From: Methanomicrobiales archaeon
GTDB lineage: Archaea; Halobacteriota; Methanomicrobia; Methanomicrobiales; Methanospirillaceae
Assembly: GCA_022841205.1 (NCBI GenBank)
Contig: JALHCK010000013.1
Span: forward strand, 1 to 64,000
Direction of reading: 5' to 3'
DNA length: 64,000 nt
Below the pieces are notes generated by a model. It made no database searches and was not told where the DNA came from. It saw only the letters and a list, made by a program, of their open reading frames with translations. Position 1 is the stretch's first letter; each line of letters begins with the position of its first letter. The position numbers and the translations under genes are program-made. Positions 41,615 through 49,893 of this stretch are shown here, piece by piece.

Positions 41615-42074
41615 AGTCCACCCCAATCAGTTCAAGTACGAACCGTACTGTCGTGGGTATCGCCTTTTGGACCTCCTCCGAGAGTCCTATTTCAAATTCA
41701 GGGGCAGTAACCCGCTTCGGCTGGCATCCGATAACCGTGATATCGATATCATCCTTGATACGCTGCAGCGGTTCGGTCAAATCCCAGGAATGGGCATCGC
41801 GATAGCTGCCCGGGGGCAGGTCTTCGACCCTGAATGTCGCCAGTTCACCCGGATTTGCGCCGAAATCGGCGATATCAATGATGATAAGCCGCCTCGTCAC
41901 TTCCGGATCGAGCAGGGTGAAGATGAAATGTGGGCCGCCAAGACCCGCATCCACAACCTTGACGGTATCCGGGAGATCGAGTGAGGAGAGCTCTTCTGCC
42001 ACGGCAGGGCCAAATCCATCATCGGCGAACAGGGGATTTCCGCACCCTGCGATTACGATTTCTGTAAATGCCAT
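41535..42074 (-). CDS. frhD: F420 hydrogenase maturation protease FrhD
   Basis: The 179-residue HybD-like endopeptidase removes the C-terminal tail of FrhA after nickel insertion. GCGNPLFADDGFGPAVAEEL (about residue 10, nickel-sensing Asp/Glu), VDAGLGGPHFIF, IIIDIADFGANPGEL (second Asp) and HSWDL (His, about 93) are the family motifs. The last 26 codons overlap the frhG N-terminal extension. It is 10 bases downstream of frhA. Confidence 0.93.
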   Translation of the reverse strand: MAFTEIVIAGCGNPLFADDGFGPAVAEELSSLDLPDTVKVVDAGLGGPHFIFTLLDPEVTRRLIIIDIADFGANPGELATFRVEDLPPGSYRDAHSWDLTEPLQRIKDDIDITVIGCQPKRVTAPEFEIGLSEEVQKAIPTTVRFVLELIGVDYGTTITNLRKEEYQPRTGKGSCAGES

Positions 42075-42084
42075 CCGGGTACGC

Positions 42085-43452
42085 TCACCGAATCAGTTTC
42101 TGGGCGACTATCTTCTTGTCGTCATCCACCACGATCATGTGGGTGGCACAGGAGACGCATGGGTCGTATCCACGGACGATTACTTCGGCAAGCTGCCAGG
42201 GGGCGCCTGTGAGCGCACGACTGCAGGTCGGGAAGTTCCAGGTGGTCGGAACCAGCATGTTGTACCAGAGCACCCGTCCGTCCTTGACCTTTGCAAGGTG
42301 GACGTCGCATCCCCGGGGGGCCTCGTTTGCCGCCCATCCCAGTGAACCGTCACCCTGGGGTATGTAGTCCGCAAGGACTTTGCCGGAGGGGTTGTACTCA
42401 TCGAGAGCATTGATGATGGTGTAAAGACAATCGGGTAATTCCATCGCCCGGGCAATCTGCTGGCCGATGGTTCCTTTCTCGTCGTAATTCTTGAACTGGA
42501 CCATGCGGGCGCGAGGGCCTACCTCCACGGGTGATCCATCATACAGCGGGACACCGGTGCAGGCCTCCATCTGGGGGTTGGCCTTGGTGCCGACAGGCGA
42601 TGTTCCGCCGATCGGATAGCTTGGGTCTGCAAGGCTTACTTCCACTTCTCCCATGTACCAGTCCCATGGACGGACATCGGTCCAGCGCTCCGGGTTCCAT
42701 CCGGGGTTTTCATCGAGGTTGGAGCTGCCATACATCGGATGGGCTGCCATGTATCCCTGGTTGTGGTAGCCGAGATCCTTTGGGATCGGGATCTGCTTTC
42801 CACCAACATCAGCCCAGTCACGCCTCTGGAAATTGCGGAGTACGGCGATCATGAACTCCATCTGTTCTATGGCCAGTGGCAGGCCTTCTTTTGCAAGATC
42901 GTACATCTTCTGGACTGCACGGGGGGTGCATGCCTTGTACAACCCGCCGACACGGGGATTGCTGGGATGGATCGCTTCCCCACCGGCGATCTCGCCGATG
43001 GTCTGGCCGATCTCGCGCAACCTGACGATCCGCTTTGCATGGCTCCTTACCGGTTCTTCAGCGGAAAACGGGTTGATCTTCTTGTCAGTTCCCGGAATGT
43101 ACATGTCCGGGAGGGTCAGTATGTTGTGCAGGGCATGGCTGTGCAGCTTGTTTGCACACTGGAGCACAATGCGGAGGAGCTTTGCATCGCGGGGGATCTC
43201 GCAGCGGATGGAGCCCTCCATGGACTCGATCCCGGCAAGGGTGTGGGCGATGGGGCAGATACCACAGACGCGCGATGCGATCTTTGGGACCTGGTCCATC
43301 GTCTTGTTGATGGCGAGCTTCTCCACGCCCCTGACCGGAGTGATGGAGAGCCAGTCACCCCGTTCGATGATGCCCGCATCGTCGACCTTTAATACGAGCT
43401 TGGAGTGTCCTTCGTGTCTCGTAGTGGGGGAAATCTCTACAACTTTCGACAA
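42085..43452 (-). CDS. frhA: coenzyme F420-reducing hydrogenase subunit alpha (NiFe)
   Basis: The 455-residue large subunit holds the NiFe site. RVCGICPIAHTL (about residue 62) and DPCVSCATHMIVV (about 430) supply the four nickel-ligand Cys; all are Cys, not selenocysteine. The residues after the second motif are the tail cleaved by FrhD. SPTTRHEGHSKL is the N-terminal signature. FrhABG reduces F420 with hydrogen, providing reducing power for methanogenesis from carbon dioxide. First gene of the operon; its leader and promoter lie in 43453-43640. Confidence 0.96.
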   Translation of the reverse strand: MSKVVEISPTTRHEGHSKLVLKVDDAGIIERGDWLSITPVRGVEKLAINKTMDQVPKIASRVCGICPIAHTLAGIESMEGSIRCEIPRDAKLLRIVLQCANKLHSHALHNILTLPDMYIPGTDKKINPFSAEEPVRSHAKRIVRLREIGQTIGEIAGGEAIHPSNPRVGGLYKACTPRAVQKMYDLAKEGLPLAIEQMEFMIAVLRNFQRRDWADVGGKQIPIPKDLGYHNQGYMAAHPMYGSSNLDENPGWNPERWTDVRPWDWYMGEVEVSLADPSYPIGGTSPVGTKANPQMEACTGVPLYDGSPVEVGPRARMVQFKNYDEKGTIGQQIARAMELPDCLYTIINALDEYNPSGKVLADYIPQGDGSLGWAANEAPRGCDVHLAKVKDGRVLWYNMLVPTTWNFPTCSRALTGAPWQLAEVIVRGYDPCVSCATHMIVVDDDKKIVAQKLIR

Positions 43453-43471
43453 TATTATCGCCTCATTTTAT

Positions 43472-43640
43472 TGAGTTGTTCAAATTGCGGTACCGGTGTT
43501 AATCCACACAACTCATCTCGAGAGATGAATGATCGTACAGAGTACGTTCAGGATATTTTCCATCACATACTATATATGGGCTGCGTAGTAATCGGGCTCA
43601 ATTCGGCGCTAAATACCAAAACAGAAATTAATATATGGGA
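43472..43640 (-). promoter_or_regulatory. frh operon promoter and leader with inverted repeats
   Basis: Read on the minus strand, CCCATATAT occurs twice (43640-43632 and 43580-43572), two candidate TATA boxes. Between the nearer box and the frhA ATG lie three inverted repeats: CGTAC-AGA-GTACG (43534-43546), TCATCTC-GA-GAGATGA (43513-43528) and TGAGTTGT (43472-43479) with ACAACTCA (43508-43515). They could be operators or mRNA hairpins in a leader of roughly 90 bases. The remaining part up to the mptA stop at 43749 has no gene. Confidence 0.5.
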
Positions 43641-43748
43641 AAAAGGGTGGGGGAAGGGAAATCTCCCTGTAAATCATCCTTAGCACGATCTGCGCGAAGA
43701 ATAGTGAGTTTTAGAAATATGGAATGGTTAACATCCGACCGGGTTCAG

Positions 43749-44690
43749 TTAAAAATCATTCTGATCGCTCGTCAGTTCCACAAATAGTTCTGCCATCGTT
43801 GCCTGCCGCTCCGCATAGGCATCGTGCTGGTGGATGCTCTCCTCATTGGTCTGCTTGATGGTGACAAGGGAATCCCCCGGGAGATCCTGGAACTCGTTGA
43901 TAACTTTCTTGGCAATCTCCCTGACGCAGTCTTCAACAAACCGGGGGTTTTTATGGGCGGACAATACCACGTAGCTCTCGTCACCCCGCTTGAGCAGCTC
44001 GTAGATGCTCGCGCTCATCGACTCCTTCAGGATGCGGATGATCTTTTCCAGTTTGACATGCTGATCATCGTCAAGTTCGATGGAAAGAAATCCCCTGCCC
44101 CGCTGGTTGTGGGTCGCCATCGGCACGTCTTCTAAAAATGCGGCGATTTTATCGTTGTCGACCCCGAGGTTCTGCAGGACATAGACTGCCCGTTCCTTCA
44201 TGATGTCCTGGGCGCAGGGGCAGGCGGTCATGCCGATGACTTCCGCACCGATACTCTTTCTCACGATTGGTTCGCGGAACGTCCGGCGTGCCACTGCGCT
44301 GGCATGGACTTTGACGACCTCATGGCAGCTGGTCTGGGATACCGGGGTCTCCCGCTTTACCATGAACTGGCTGTCCATCACCACTTCGGTCCGATCGGCA
44401 TACTCATGACGGTCGAGGAGTTTTCGTGCGACGACACTGCAGAGGTTCTCAATCTCTTTCACATCACCGTCGATTGCCTGCTGCAACACCTCGTCGATGA
44501 CCTCAAAGTTCCGGGACAGGTTTGCTCCCTTGAGTGAGCCCGGGAGGTCGACATAGACATCAAAATTTGATATAAAAATGACCGGCCTCCTCTCGGGGCG
44601 GGACACCTCAACCAGTTTCTTGACGTTCTTGACGCCCACGCGGGTGAGGTTGATCCGTACAGCGGGGGTTGTTGACTGGATATCGGGCAA
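43749..44690 (-). CDS. mptA: GTP cyclohydrolase MptA (GTP cyclohydrolase IV)
   Basis: The 313-residue enzyme opens GTP in the first step of tetrahydromethanopterin synthesis. The N terminus PDIQSTTPAVRINLTRVG and VGVKNVKKLVEV are typical; FDVYVDLPGSLKGANLSRN (about residue 48), GMTACPCAQD (about 153, metal Cys) and MATHNQRGRGF (about 195, His) are conserved. No in-frame ATG precedes; TTG at 44690 is the best start because the conserved block begins one residue after it. Upstream of frhA on the same strand but separated by about 300 bases with a promoter. Confidence 0.92.
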   Translation of the reverse strand: MPDIQSTTPAVRINLTRVGVKNVKKLVEVSRPERRPVIFISNFDVYVDLPGSLKGANLSRNFEVIDEVLQQAIDGDVKEIENLCSVVARKLLDRHEYADRTEVVMDSQFMVKRETPVSQTSCHEVVKVHASAVARRTFREPIVRKSIGAEVIGMTACPCAQDIMKERAVYVLQNLGVDNDKIAAFLEDVPMATHNQRGRGFLSIELDDDQHVKLEKIIRILKESMSASIYELLKRGDESYVVLSAHKNPRFVEDCVREIAKKVINEFQDLPGDSLVTIKQTNEESIHQHDAYAERQATMAELFVELTSDQNDF

Positions 44691-44774
44691 TTCGCGTCCG
44701 TTCTGCCTGTTTGTCAGAGGGGAAATACTGCATCGCTCCCGTGCGGTTTTGTACCGGGCGTGACATGAATTTTT

Positions 44775-44790
44775 TTTATAAAATATTTAA
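44775..44790 (+). promoter_or_regulatory. TATA box of ilvC
   Basis: The AT-rich run TTTATAAAATATTTAA at 44775-44790 is a strong TATA box, placing transcription start close to the ATG at 44823, so the message has a very short leader. Confidence 0.7.
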
Positions 44791-44822
44791 GTGCTCTGTT
44801 AGCGATAGCTGATGGATGTGAC

Positions 44823-45815
44823 ATGATAAAGAAATACTACGAATCGGATGCCGACCTCTCTGTTTTCGAAGGCAAAAGGATTGCGGTTATCGGGTACGGA
44901 TCGCAGGGGCGGGGCCAGGCCCTCAACCTCAAGGATAGCGGGCTTGATGTGGTCATCGGTGCACGGCCCGGAAAGAGCTGGTCTGCTGCCAGCGCTGACG
45001 GGTTCAAGGTCTACCCCGTTGCAGAAGCAGTGAAGATGGCCCAGGTGGTTCAGATCCTCCTCCCGGACGAGACCCAGGCAGGGGTCTACCGGACCGAGAT
45101 CCGGCCCCACATGACCGCGAACAAGTGCCTCATGTTCTCCCACGGGTTCAACATCCACTTCGGCCAGATCGTCCCGCCTCCGGATGTCGATGTGGTCATG
45201 GTCGCCCCAAAGGGTCCAGGGGCGCTCGTGCGCCGCATGTATGAAGAAGGGAAAGGCGTGCCAGCCCTGATTGCCATCCACCAGAACTATTCGGGGAACG
45301 CCCACGCCCTGGCCCTTGGGTACGCCAAGGGGATCGGAGCGACGAGAGCGGTGGTTCTCGAGACCAGCTTCCAGGAAGAGACCGAGACCGACCTGTTTGG
45401 GGAACAGGCGGTTCTCTGCGGAGGGATTACCTCCCTGATCAAAGCCGGGTTTGAGATCCTTGTAGAGGCCGGGTATGCCCCGGAGATGGCCTATCTCGAA
45501 GTGCTCCATGAGACCAAGTTGATCGTTGATCTCATCTATGAAGGCGGATTTACAAAAATGCGGAGCGCAATCTCCAACACCGCCCAGTATGGAGATCTCA
45601 CCCGCGGCCCCCGGGTCATCGGCCCCGAGGTCTACCTGGCCATGCAGGAGATCCTCAGGGAGATCCAGAACGGTGAGTTTGCGCGGGAGTGGATGCTCGA
45701 GAACATGGTGAACCGGCCGGTATTCACTGCGCTCACACGCGCAGACGAAGAACATCTTATCGAGGATGTCGGCAGGGAAGTCCGGGACCTTATGCCCCAG
45801 TTCCAGAAGAAATAA
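44823..45815 (+). CDS. ilvC: ketol-acid reductoisomerase IlvC
   Basis: The 330-residue class I enzyme converts acetolactate to dihydroxyisovalerate in valine/leucine/isoleucine synthesis. VIGYGSQGRGQALNLKDSG (about residue 20) is the Rossmann motif, and ARPGKSW (about 46) the phosphate-binding loop favouring NADPH. VMVAPKGPGALVRR and HQNYSGNA (about 155) follow, and the knotted C-terminal domain has the metal Glu residues (EETETDLFGEQAVLCGG). It is a single gene here; ilvB/ilvN are not adjacent. Confidence 0.96.
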   Translation: MIKKYYESDADLSVFEGKRIAVIGYGSQGRGQALNLKDSGLDVVIGARPGKSWSAASADGFKVYPVAEAVKMAQVVQILLPDETQAGVYRTEIRPHMTANKCLMFSHGFNIHFGQIVPPPDVDVVMVAPKGPGALVRRMYEEGKGVPALIAIHQNYSGNAHALALGYAKGIGATRAVVLETSFQEETETDLFGEQAVLCGGITSLIKAGFEILVEAGYAPEMAYLEVLHETKLIVDLIYEGGFTKMRSAISNTAQYGDLTRGPRVIGPEVYLAMQEILREIQNGEFAREWMLENMVNRPVFTALTRADEEHLIEDVGREVRDLMPQFQKK

Positions 45816-45839
45816 TCGTGCCGGGTCCTGGAAAACGAC

Positions 45840-45848
45840 TTTTTTTTT
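45840..45848 (+). terminator. T-tract terminator of ilvC
   Basis: Nine consecutive T residues begin 25 bases after the ilvC stop codon, between it and the convergent purL stop. Confidence 0.65.
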
Positions 45849-45963
45849 GGTTCCCATCCCCCGCTGTTGTGATCAGGGCCCGGGGATTGAGCTGGCCGGG
45901 CTGCATTTTCCCGGCGGGCTTTGTATATCCATCCCGCTCCGTGGGCATCAGGAGCTGGCAGCT

Positions 45964-48036
45964 TCAGCCCCGCATGATCCGGGTCAGGGACGAGCACGCG
46001 AACTCAACCTCATCCCGGTCGACCGAAAAGCGGCACCCTTCCCCGCTGATGTCGAACCCTCCCGTGGTGACTTTGCCAATCTTCCGGAAGGGTACACCCG
46101 AAAGGTCCTTCTCGTCATGGTATGCGATGAGGAATCTCCCATAAGTCTCGGAAAAGAGTTCTCTTAATGGCGATCCCCCGACATCCACGCGGGCACCGGG
46201 GCAGAGCGTGGCCAGCGCGGCTGCAAGGCCTCCCTGAGAAAGGTCTGTTACCGCAAGGTCCGCTCTGGCATTGACGAGGTTCCTGATCCGCACGGCGTGG
46301 TCCGGATCCGCCCGGGGCGGTGGAGATCCACAGCAGCCGGTGAGGGCATCGAGGACCGATCCTCCAAAGTGGTCACCGGCGGTTCCGGCCAGGGCAAGGA
46401 ACATCCCCTCACCCGGGGCCGGCCAGCGACGGGGCCTTGCGCGGCCGACCATTCCAATCGATGGAGTGGGCTTTATCCGTGTCCCCATCTCATCGCTCTC
46501 GTTGTAGAGGGAGACATTACCACCAACGATGGGGGTCCCCATCATCCGCGCCATGTCGCCCATCCCCTTGACGCATTCGGCGATCTGCCAGGAGATCTCA
46601 GGGTGAACCGGGCTTGCAAAGTTGAGGCAGTTCACGATACATAGCGGCTCTGCTCCAACGCAGGCGAGGTTCGCGGCATTCTCATACACCGCATTCGCCG
46701 TCCCGTCACTGGGAGAAAGGTAAATATGGCGAGGGTTGCACCCGCAGGAGAACGCAAGCCCCTCATCACCCAGCCGGAGCACGGCAGCATCCCTGCCCGG
46801 TACCACGGTTCCCATCTGCACATCGTGTTCGTAATGCCCGGCCACCCATGCGCGTGACGCCACCTCGGGGTGGGAGAGAACCGAGAGGAAGAGTTCCCTC
46901 AAGGGGGCTTTTGGTGGCACAAATGGTTGGATGGCATCGTAGGGGCGCTTTGCCCAGGTGCATTCCGGGACCCCCCCGCAGAGGAAGTCGACAGGGAGAT
47001 CGCATACCGTGCGGCCATGGAACCTGACGATATACCGGGGTTTGGCAATCACCTCGCCGACATCGGCCCACATGAGATCGTGCTTTGCGGCGATCTCTCC
47101 CATCAGGGGGACATCACCGGGTGCAACTTCGATCAGCATCCGCTCCTGGCTCTCCGCAAGCATGATCTCGACCGGCCGCATACCCGGTTCCCGCTGGTGC
47201 ACCCGGTCAGCGTGAATGAGCCCGCCATATGTGCTGCACATCTCGCTCGATGCACCGGCCAGTCCCGCTGCCCCGAGATCGCGGCACGAACGGACCTTCC
47301 CGGTTCCGGCCATCTCAAGAATGGCCTCGATCAGGCGTTTCTCGATGTAAGGGTCGCCGACCTGGGCACTCGGAAGATCGTGGCCCCCGGAATCCCCGGC
47401 AAGATCGCGTGAGGCGAACGATGCTCCCCCCAGGCCGTCCCGTCCCGTGGCCGCTCCTATCAGCACCAGGTGATTTCCCGGCTGTTTTACCCGGGCAGTT
47501 ATGAACCGGTCAGGGCTGACGATCCCGACACAGACCACGTTTACCAGGGGGTTTCCATCAAAGCTGCTGTCAAAGGCAAGGTCTCCCCTGACCACCGGGA
47601 CCCCTATGCAGTTGCCATAATCCGCCGCCCCGGCAACTACGTGTTCGAGGAGGTACCGGTTCTTTTCCTTATCGGGCGGGCCGAAATAGAGAGGATCCAT
47701 GAGCGCTATCGGTCGCGCACCCATGGAAAGTACATCCCGGACCATCCCCCCGATACCGGTTGCCGCGCCGTTATACGGGTCAACATAACTCGGGTGGTTG
47801 TGGCTCTCCATTCCCACCGCAAGCGCAATGTTGTCGGAAAACCGCACGATGGCCGCGTCATCACCAGGTCCGAGAAGGACGTTTTCACCTGTGGTGGGAA
47901 GCGTCTTCAGGAGTCGCCGCGTCGATCGGTAACTGCAGTGTTCACTCCACAGGTTCTCGAATGCGGCGATCTCCACGTCGGTTGGTTCCCGCTGGAGCTT
48001 CTGCCGGATCTGGTCTAAATCGGCTGCCGATAACAT
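45964..48036 (-). CDS. purL: phosphoribosylformylglycinamidine synthase PurL
   Basis: The 690-residue small-type PurL makes FGAM with PurS and PurQ in purine synthesis. Landmarks are NLWSEHCSYRSTRRLL (about residue 28), GDDAAIV (about 57), GMESHNHPSYVDPYNGAATG (about 74), GRDGLGGASFASRD (about 200) and TDLSQGGLAAAL (about 600), the two ATP-grasp-like AIRS repeats. Length is normal for the split enzyme of archaea. The purS and purQ genes are not nearby. Divergent from aIF2-beta over 79 bases. Confidence 0.96.
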   Translation of the reverse strand: MLSAADLDQIRQKLQREPTDVEIAAFENLWSEHCSYRSTRRLLKTLPTTGENVLLGPGDDAAIVRFSDNIALAVGMESHNHPSYVDPYNGAATGIGGMVRDVLSMGARPIALMDPLYFGPPDKEKNRYLLEHVVAGAADYGNCIGVPVVRGDLAFDSSFDGNPLVNVVCVGIVSPDRFITARVKQPGNHLVLIGAATGRDGLGGASFASRDLAGDSGGHDLPSAQVGDPYIEKRLIEAILEMAGTGKVRSCRDLGAAGLAGASSEMCSTYGGLIHADRVHQREPGMRPVEIMLAESQERMLIEVAPGDVPLMGEIAAKHDLMWADVGEVIAKPRYIVRFHGRTVCDLPVDFLCGGVPECTWAKRPYDAIQPFVPPKAPLRELFLSVLSHPEVASRAWVAGHYEHDVQMGTVVPGRDAAVLRLGDEGLAFSCGCNPRHIYLSPSDGTANAVYENAANLACVGAEPLCIVNCLNFASPVHPEISWQIAECVKGMGDMARMMGTPIVGGNVSLYNESDEMGTRIKPTPSIGMVGRARPRRWPAPGEGMFLALAGTAGDHFGGSVLDALTGCCGSPPPRADPDHAVRIRNLVNARADLAVTDLSQGGLAAALATLCPGARVDVGGSPLRELFSETYGRFLIAYHDEKDLSGVPFRKIGKVTTGGFDISGEGCRFSVDRDEVEFACSSLTRIMRG

Positions 48037-48115
48037 ACGTGAAAAATCTCTTCCGTGCTACCTTAAATTTCCATCGCGGAGTTCATTTTTTACCCTTCCG
48101 TGGAGATTTATATGT

Positions 48116-48730
48116 ATGGTCGATCCGTATGAAGCGCTGCTGAAGAAAGCCTACTCGAACGTTACCGTTCAAAGCGAATCAACAGAACGGTTCACGGTCC
48201 CTGAAGCAAAGGTCTACATCGAGGGGAAGACGACAGTTCTTGAAAATTTCGCAGAGATTGCCGGCGTCGTCCGGAGGGAGCAGGACCACCTGATGAAATT
48301 CCTCCTGGGAGAACTGGGGACGGCCGGCAAGATCGATGGAAATCGTGCGATTTTCAACGGTAAGTTTGAACAATCACTAATCAACGGGCTGATCAGGAGC
48401 TACGTTGACGATTACGTCATCTGCTCGGAATGCGGGAAGCCGGATACGCGGCTGGTCAAGGATGACCGCATCCTCATCCTCCGCTGTGATGCCTGTGGCA
48501 GCCACCGGCCGGTCCGGAAACGGAAGGCACGGACGGAGCCGGCAGGAAGTGAACTGCAGGAAGGGCAGGAGCTGGATGTCGAGATCCAGTCAGTCAGCAA
48601 GCGCGGGGACGGAGTCGTCAGGATGGGGCGCTACATAATGTACGTTCCCCGGAGCAAGCCCGGTCAGAAACTGAAAATACGGATCACGCGGATATCGGGC
48701 TCAATTGTCTTTACAGAGCATGTAAATTAA
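48116..48730 (+). CDS. eif2b: translation initiation factor aIF2 subunit beta with C-terminal TRAM domain
   Basis: The 204-residue protein has the aIF2-beta core (residues 1 to about 140): LLKKAYSNV, FTVPEAKVYIEGKTTVLENF and a C4 zinc ribbon CSECGKPDTRL ... RCDACGSHRPV (about 102-126). From about 143 a TRAM/OB domain follows: ELQEGQELDVEIQSVSKRGD, GVVRMGRYIMYVP and GQKLKIRITRISGS. TRAM domains bind RNA and occur in methyltransferases and methanogen proteins. The fusion is seen in some methanogens, to my memory, and adds an RNA-binding module to the factor. Preceded by a GGAG ribosome-binding site. Confidence 0.94.
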   Translation: MVDPYEALLKKAYSNVTVQSESTERFTVPEAKVYIEGKTTVLENFAEIAGVVRREQDHLMKFLLGELGTAGKIDGNRAIFNGKFEQSLINGLIRSYVDDYVICSECGKPDTRLVKDDRILILRCDACGSHRPVRKRKARTEPAGSELQEGQELDVEIQSVSKRGDGVVRMGRYIMYVPRSKPGQKLKIRITRISGSIVFTEHVN

Positions 48731-48816
48731 TTTTTTACTATTAAAATAGCCATACCATTTTCATTTTGTATGCATGCGTTCTGAAAGGGAATAATTTGAT
48801 TTTTTTAAGAATCGGT

Positions 48817-49086
48817 TCAGTCTGCAGGGATCTGATCCAGGAGTTCGTTGCAGGATTTTTCAAGGCGTCCGCAGGCGTCCTTTACAACATCAAGGGGGTC
48901 CCGGTTCCCCCTGGTTGTGACAAGCAGTTCCGGGTCCGAGAACTGGAACTTGATCAAATATCGTGCGACGTCAACACCAGGGTCTTTCAGGATCTCCTCG
49001 GTCAGGACGTTCATAAAGGTGTGCCCTTCCCCCTGGATTTCGAGGCGTGCTTTGTTCTTTCCAAGCTCCAGAATCTTGATATTCAT
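48817..49086 (-). CDS. rpoL: DNA-directed RNA polymerase subunit Rpo11 (RpoL)
   Basis: The 89-residue protein reads MNIKILELGKNKARLEIQGE, then GHTFMNVLTEEIL and DVARYLIKFQFSDPELLV, the Rpo11/Rpb11 fold that pairs with Rpo3 to nucleate the polymerase. Length fits. It is convergent with aIF2-beta and isolated from other polymerase genes. Confidence 0.95.
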   Translation of the reverse strand: MNIKILELGKNKARLEIQGEGHTFMNVLTEEILKDPGVDVARYLIKFQFSDPELLVTTRGNRDPLDVVKDACGRLEKSCNELLDQIPAD

Positions 49087-49166
49087 CCCACTTATGAATG
49101 GATGGCGAATCGGTATATAAGTATGCGTGGATGAACGGGGGGAATCCGATGGTACCCGCCTGCAGG

Positions 49167-49892
49167 TCAGTCAGGAAACGAGAAGGTTTCCCCATCCCTG
49201 CCAGTATGCGGGAGATCCCATGGCAGCAGGTGGCTCATGTGCACGCACCGGAAGTCACCCGCCCCGAGTTCTGCCGCAAGTGCACATGCCTCCACATAGT
49301 TCATGTGCTGGCGTATCCGGATTGGGTGTGGGGCCAGGGCATCGACAAAGAGCAGGTCTGCCCCGGCAAACAGGGAACGGCTTTCAGAAGGGATGTCCCG
49401 GTTGGTATCGGATGTGAACCCGATAGTGGCGGCAGGGGAGGAAAGGAGGATTCCATAAGTCTCTGCCGGAGGGTGGCATACTGGGACAAGAGTGAATTCG
49501 ATCCCGAACAGGCGAAACGGGCAGAACGGCTCCCTGGGGTGGGTGGAAAATGGCAGGAATGAAAACACATGCCGGCAGTAGTCCACCACACCCGGTGCAC
49601 CATAGGCGTCCGGAACATCCTGTACCCGGTAAAACTCCCCGAACCCCATGAAGTGGTCGTAGTGGCCATGAGTCCATATGACGGCATCGATATGCGGCGA
49701 TCCTGCCCCGAGCAGCTGCATCCTGAGATCAGGGGATGAATCTATCAGGATATTCTTTCCATCGGTTTCGATGAGAAACGAGGTACGAAGCCGCTGGAGC
49801 CCGTGCCGGAGGGCATAGGTGCACTGCGGGCAGGAACATCCAATCTTCGGTGTGCCGATGGCATCACCGGTGCCAAGCAGTGTGATCTTCAT
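49167..49892 (-). CDS. metallo-beta-lactamase fold hydrolase (PhnP/RNase Z-like)
   Basis: The 241-residue protein begins MKITLLGTGDAIGTPKIGCS, with CSCPQC (about residue 19), a PhnP-type Cys cluster. The zinc motif THGHYDHFMGF (about 75) is H-x-H-x-D-H; later ligands are in FVDALAPHP and RCVHMSHLLPWD. It probably cleaves phosphodiesters such as cyclic phosphoribose or cyclic nucleotides. It begins 1 base after the AAA ATPase stop, suggesting co-transcription. Confidence 0.85.
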   Translation of the reverse strand: MKITLLGTGDAIGTPKIGCSCPQCTYALRHGLQRLRTSFLIETDGKNILIDSSPDLRMQLLGAGSPHIDAVIWTHGHYDHFMGFGEFYRVQDVPDAYGAPGVVDYCRHVFSFLPFSTHPREPFCPFRLFGIEFTLVPVCHPPAETYGILLSSPAATIGFTSDTNRDIPSESRSLFAGADLLFVDALAPHPIRIRQHMNYVEACALAAELGAGDFRCVHMSHLLPWDLPHTGRDGETFSFPD

Positions 49893-49893
49893 C

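Noticed and set aside
42739..43392. Plus-strand frame opposite frhA
   Set aside because: It is the antisense of the NiFe hydrogenase gene with no family features.
42085..43452. Possible selenocysteine in FrhA
   Set aside because: Both nickel-binding motifs read as Cys codons, and no in-frame TGA occurs at these sites.
44799..45857. Long minus-strand frame opposite ilvC
   Set aside because: It is the antisense shadow of the well supported ketol-acid reductoisomerase gene.
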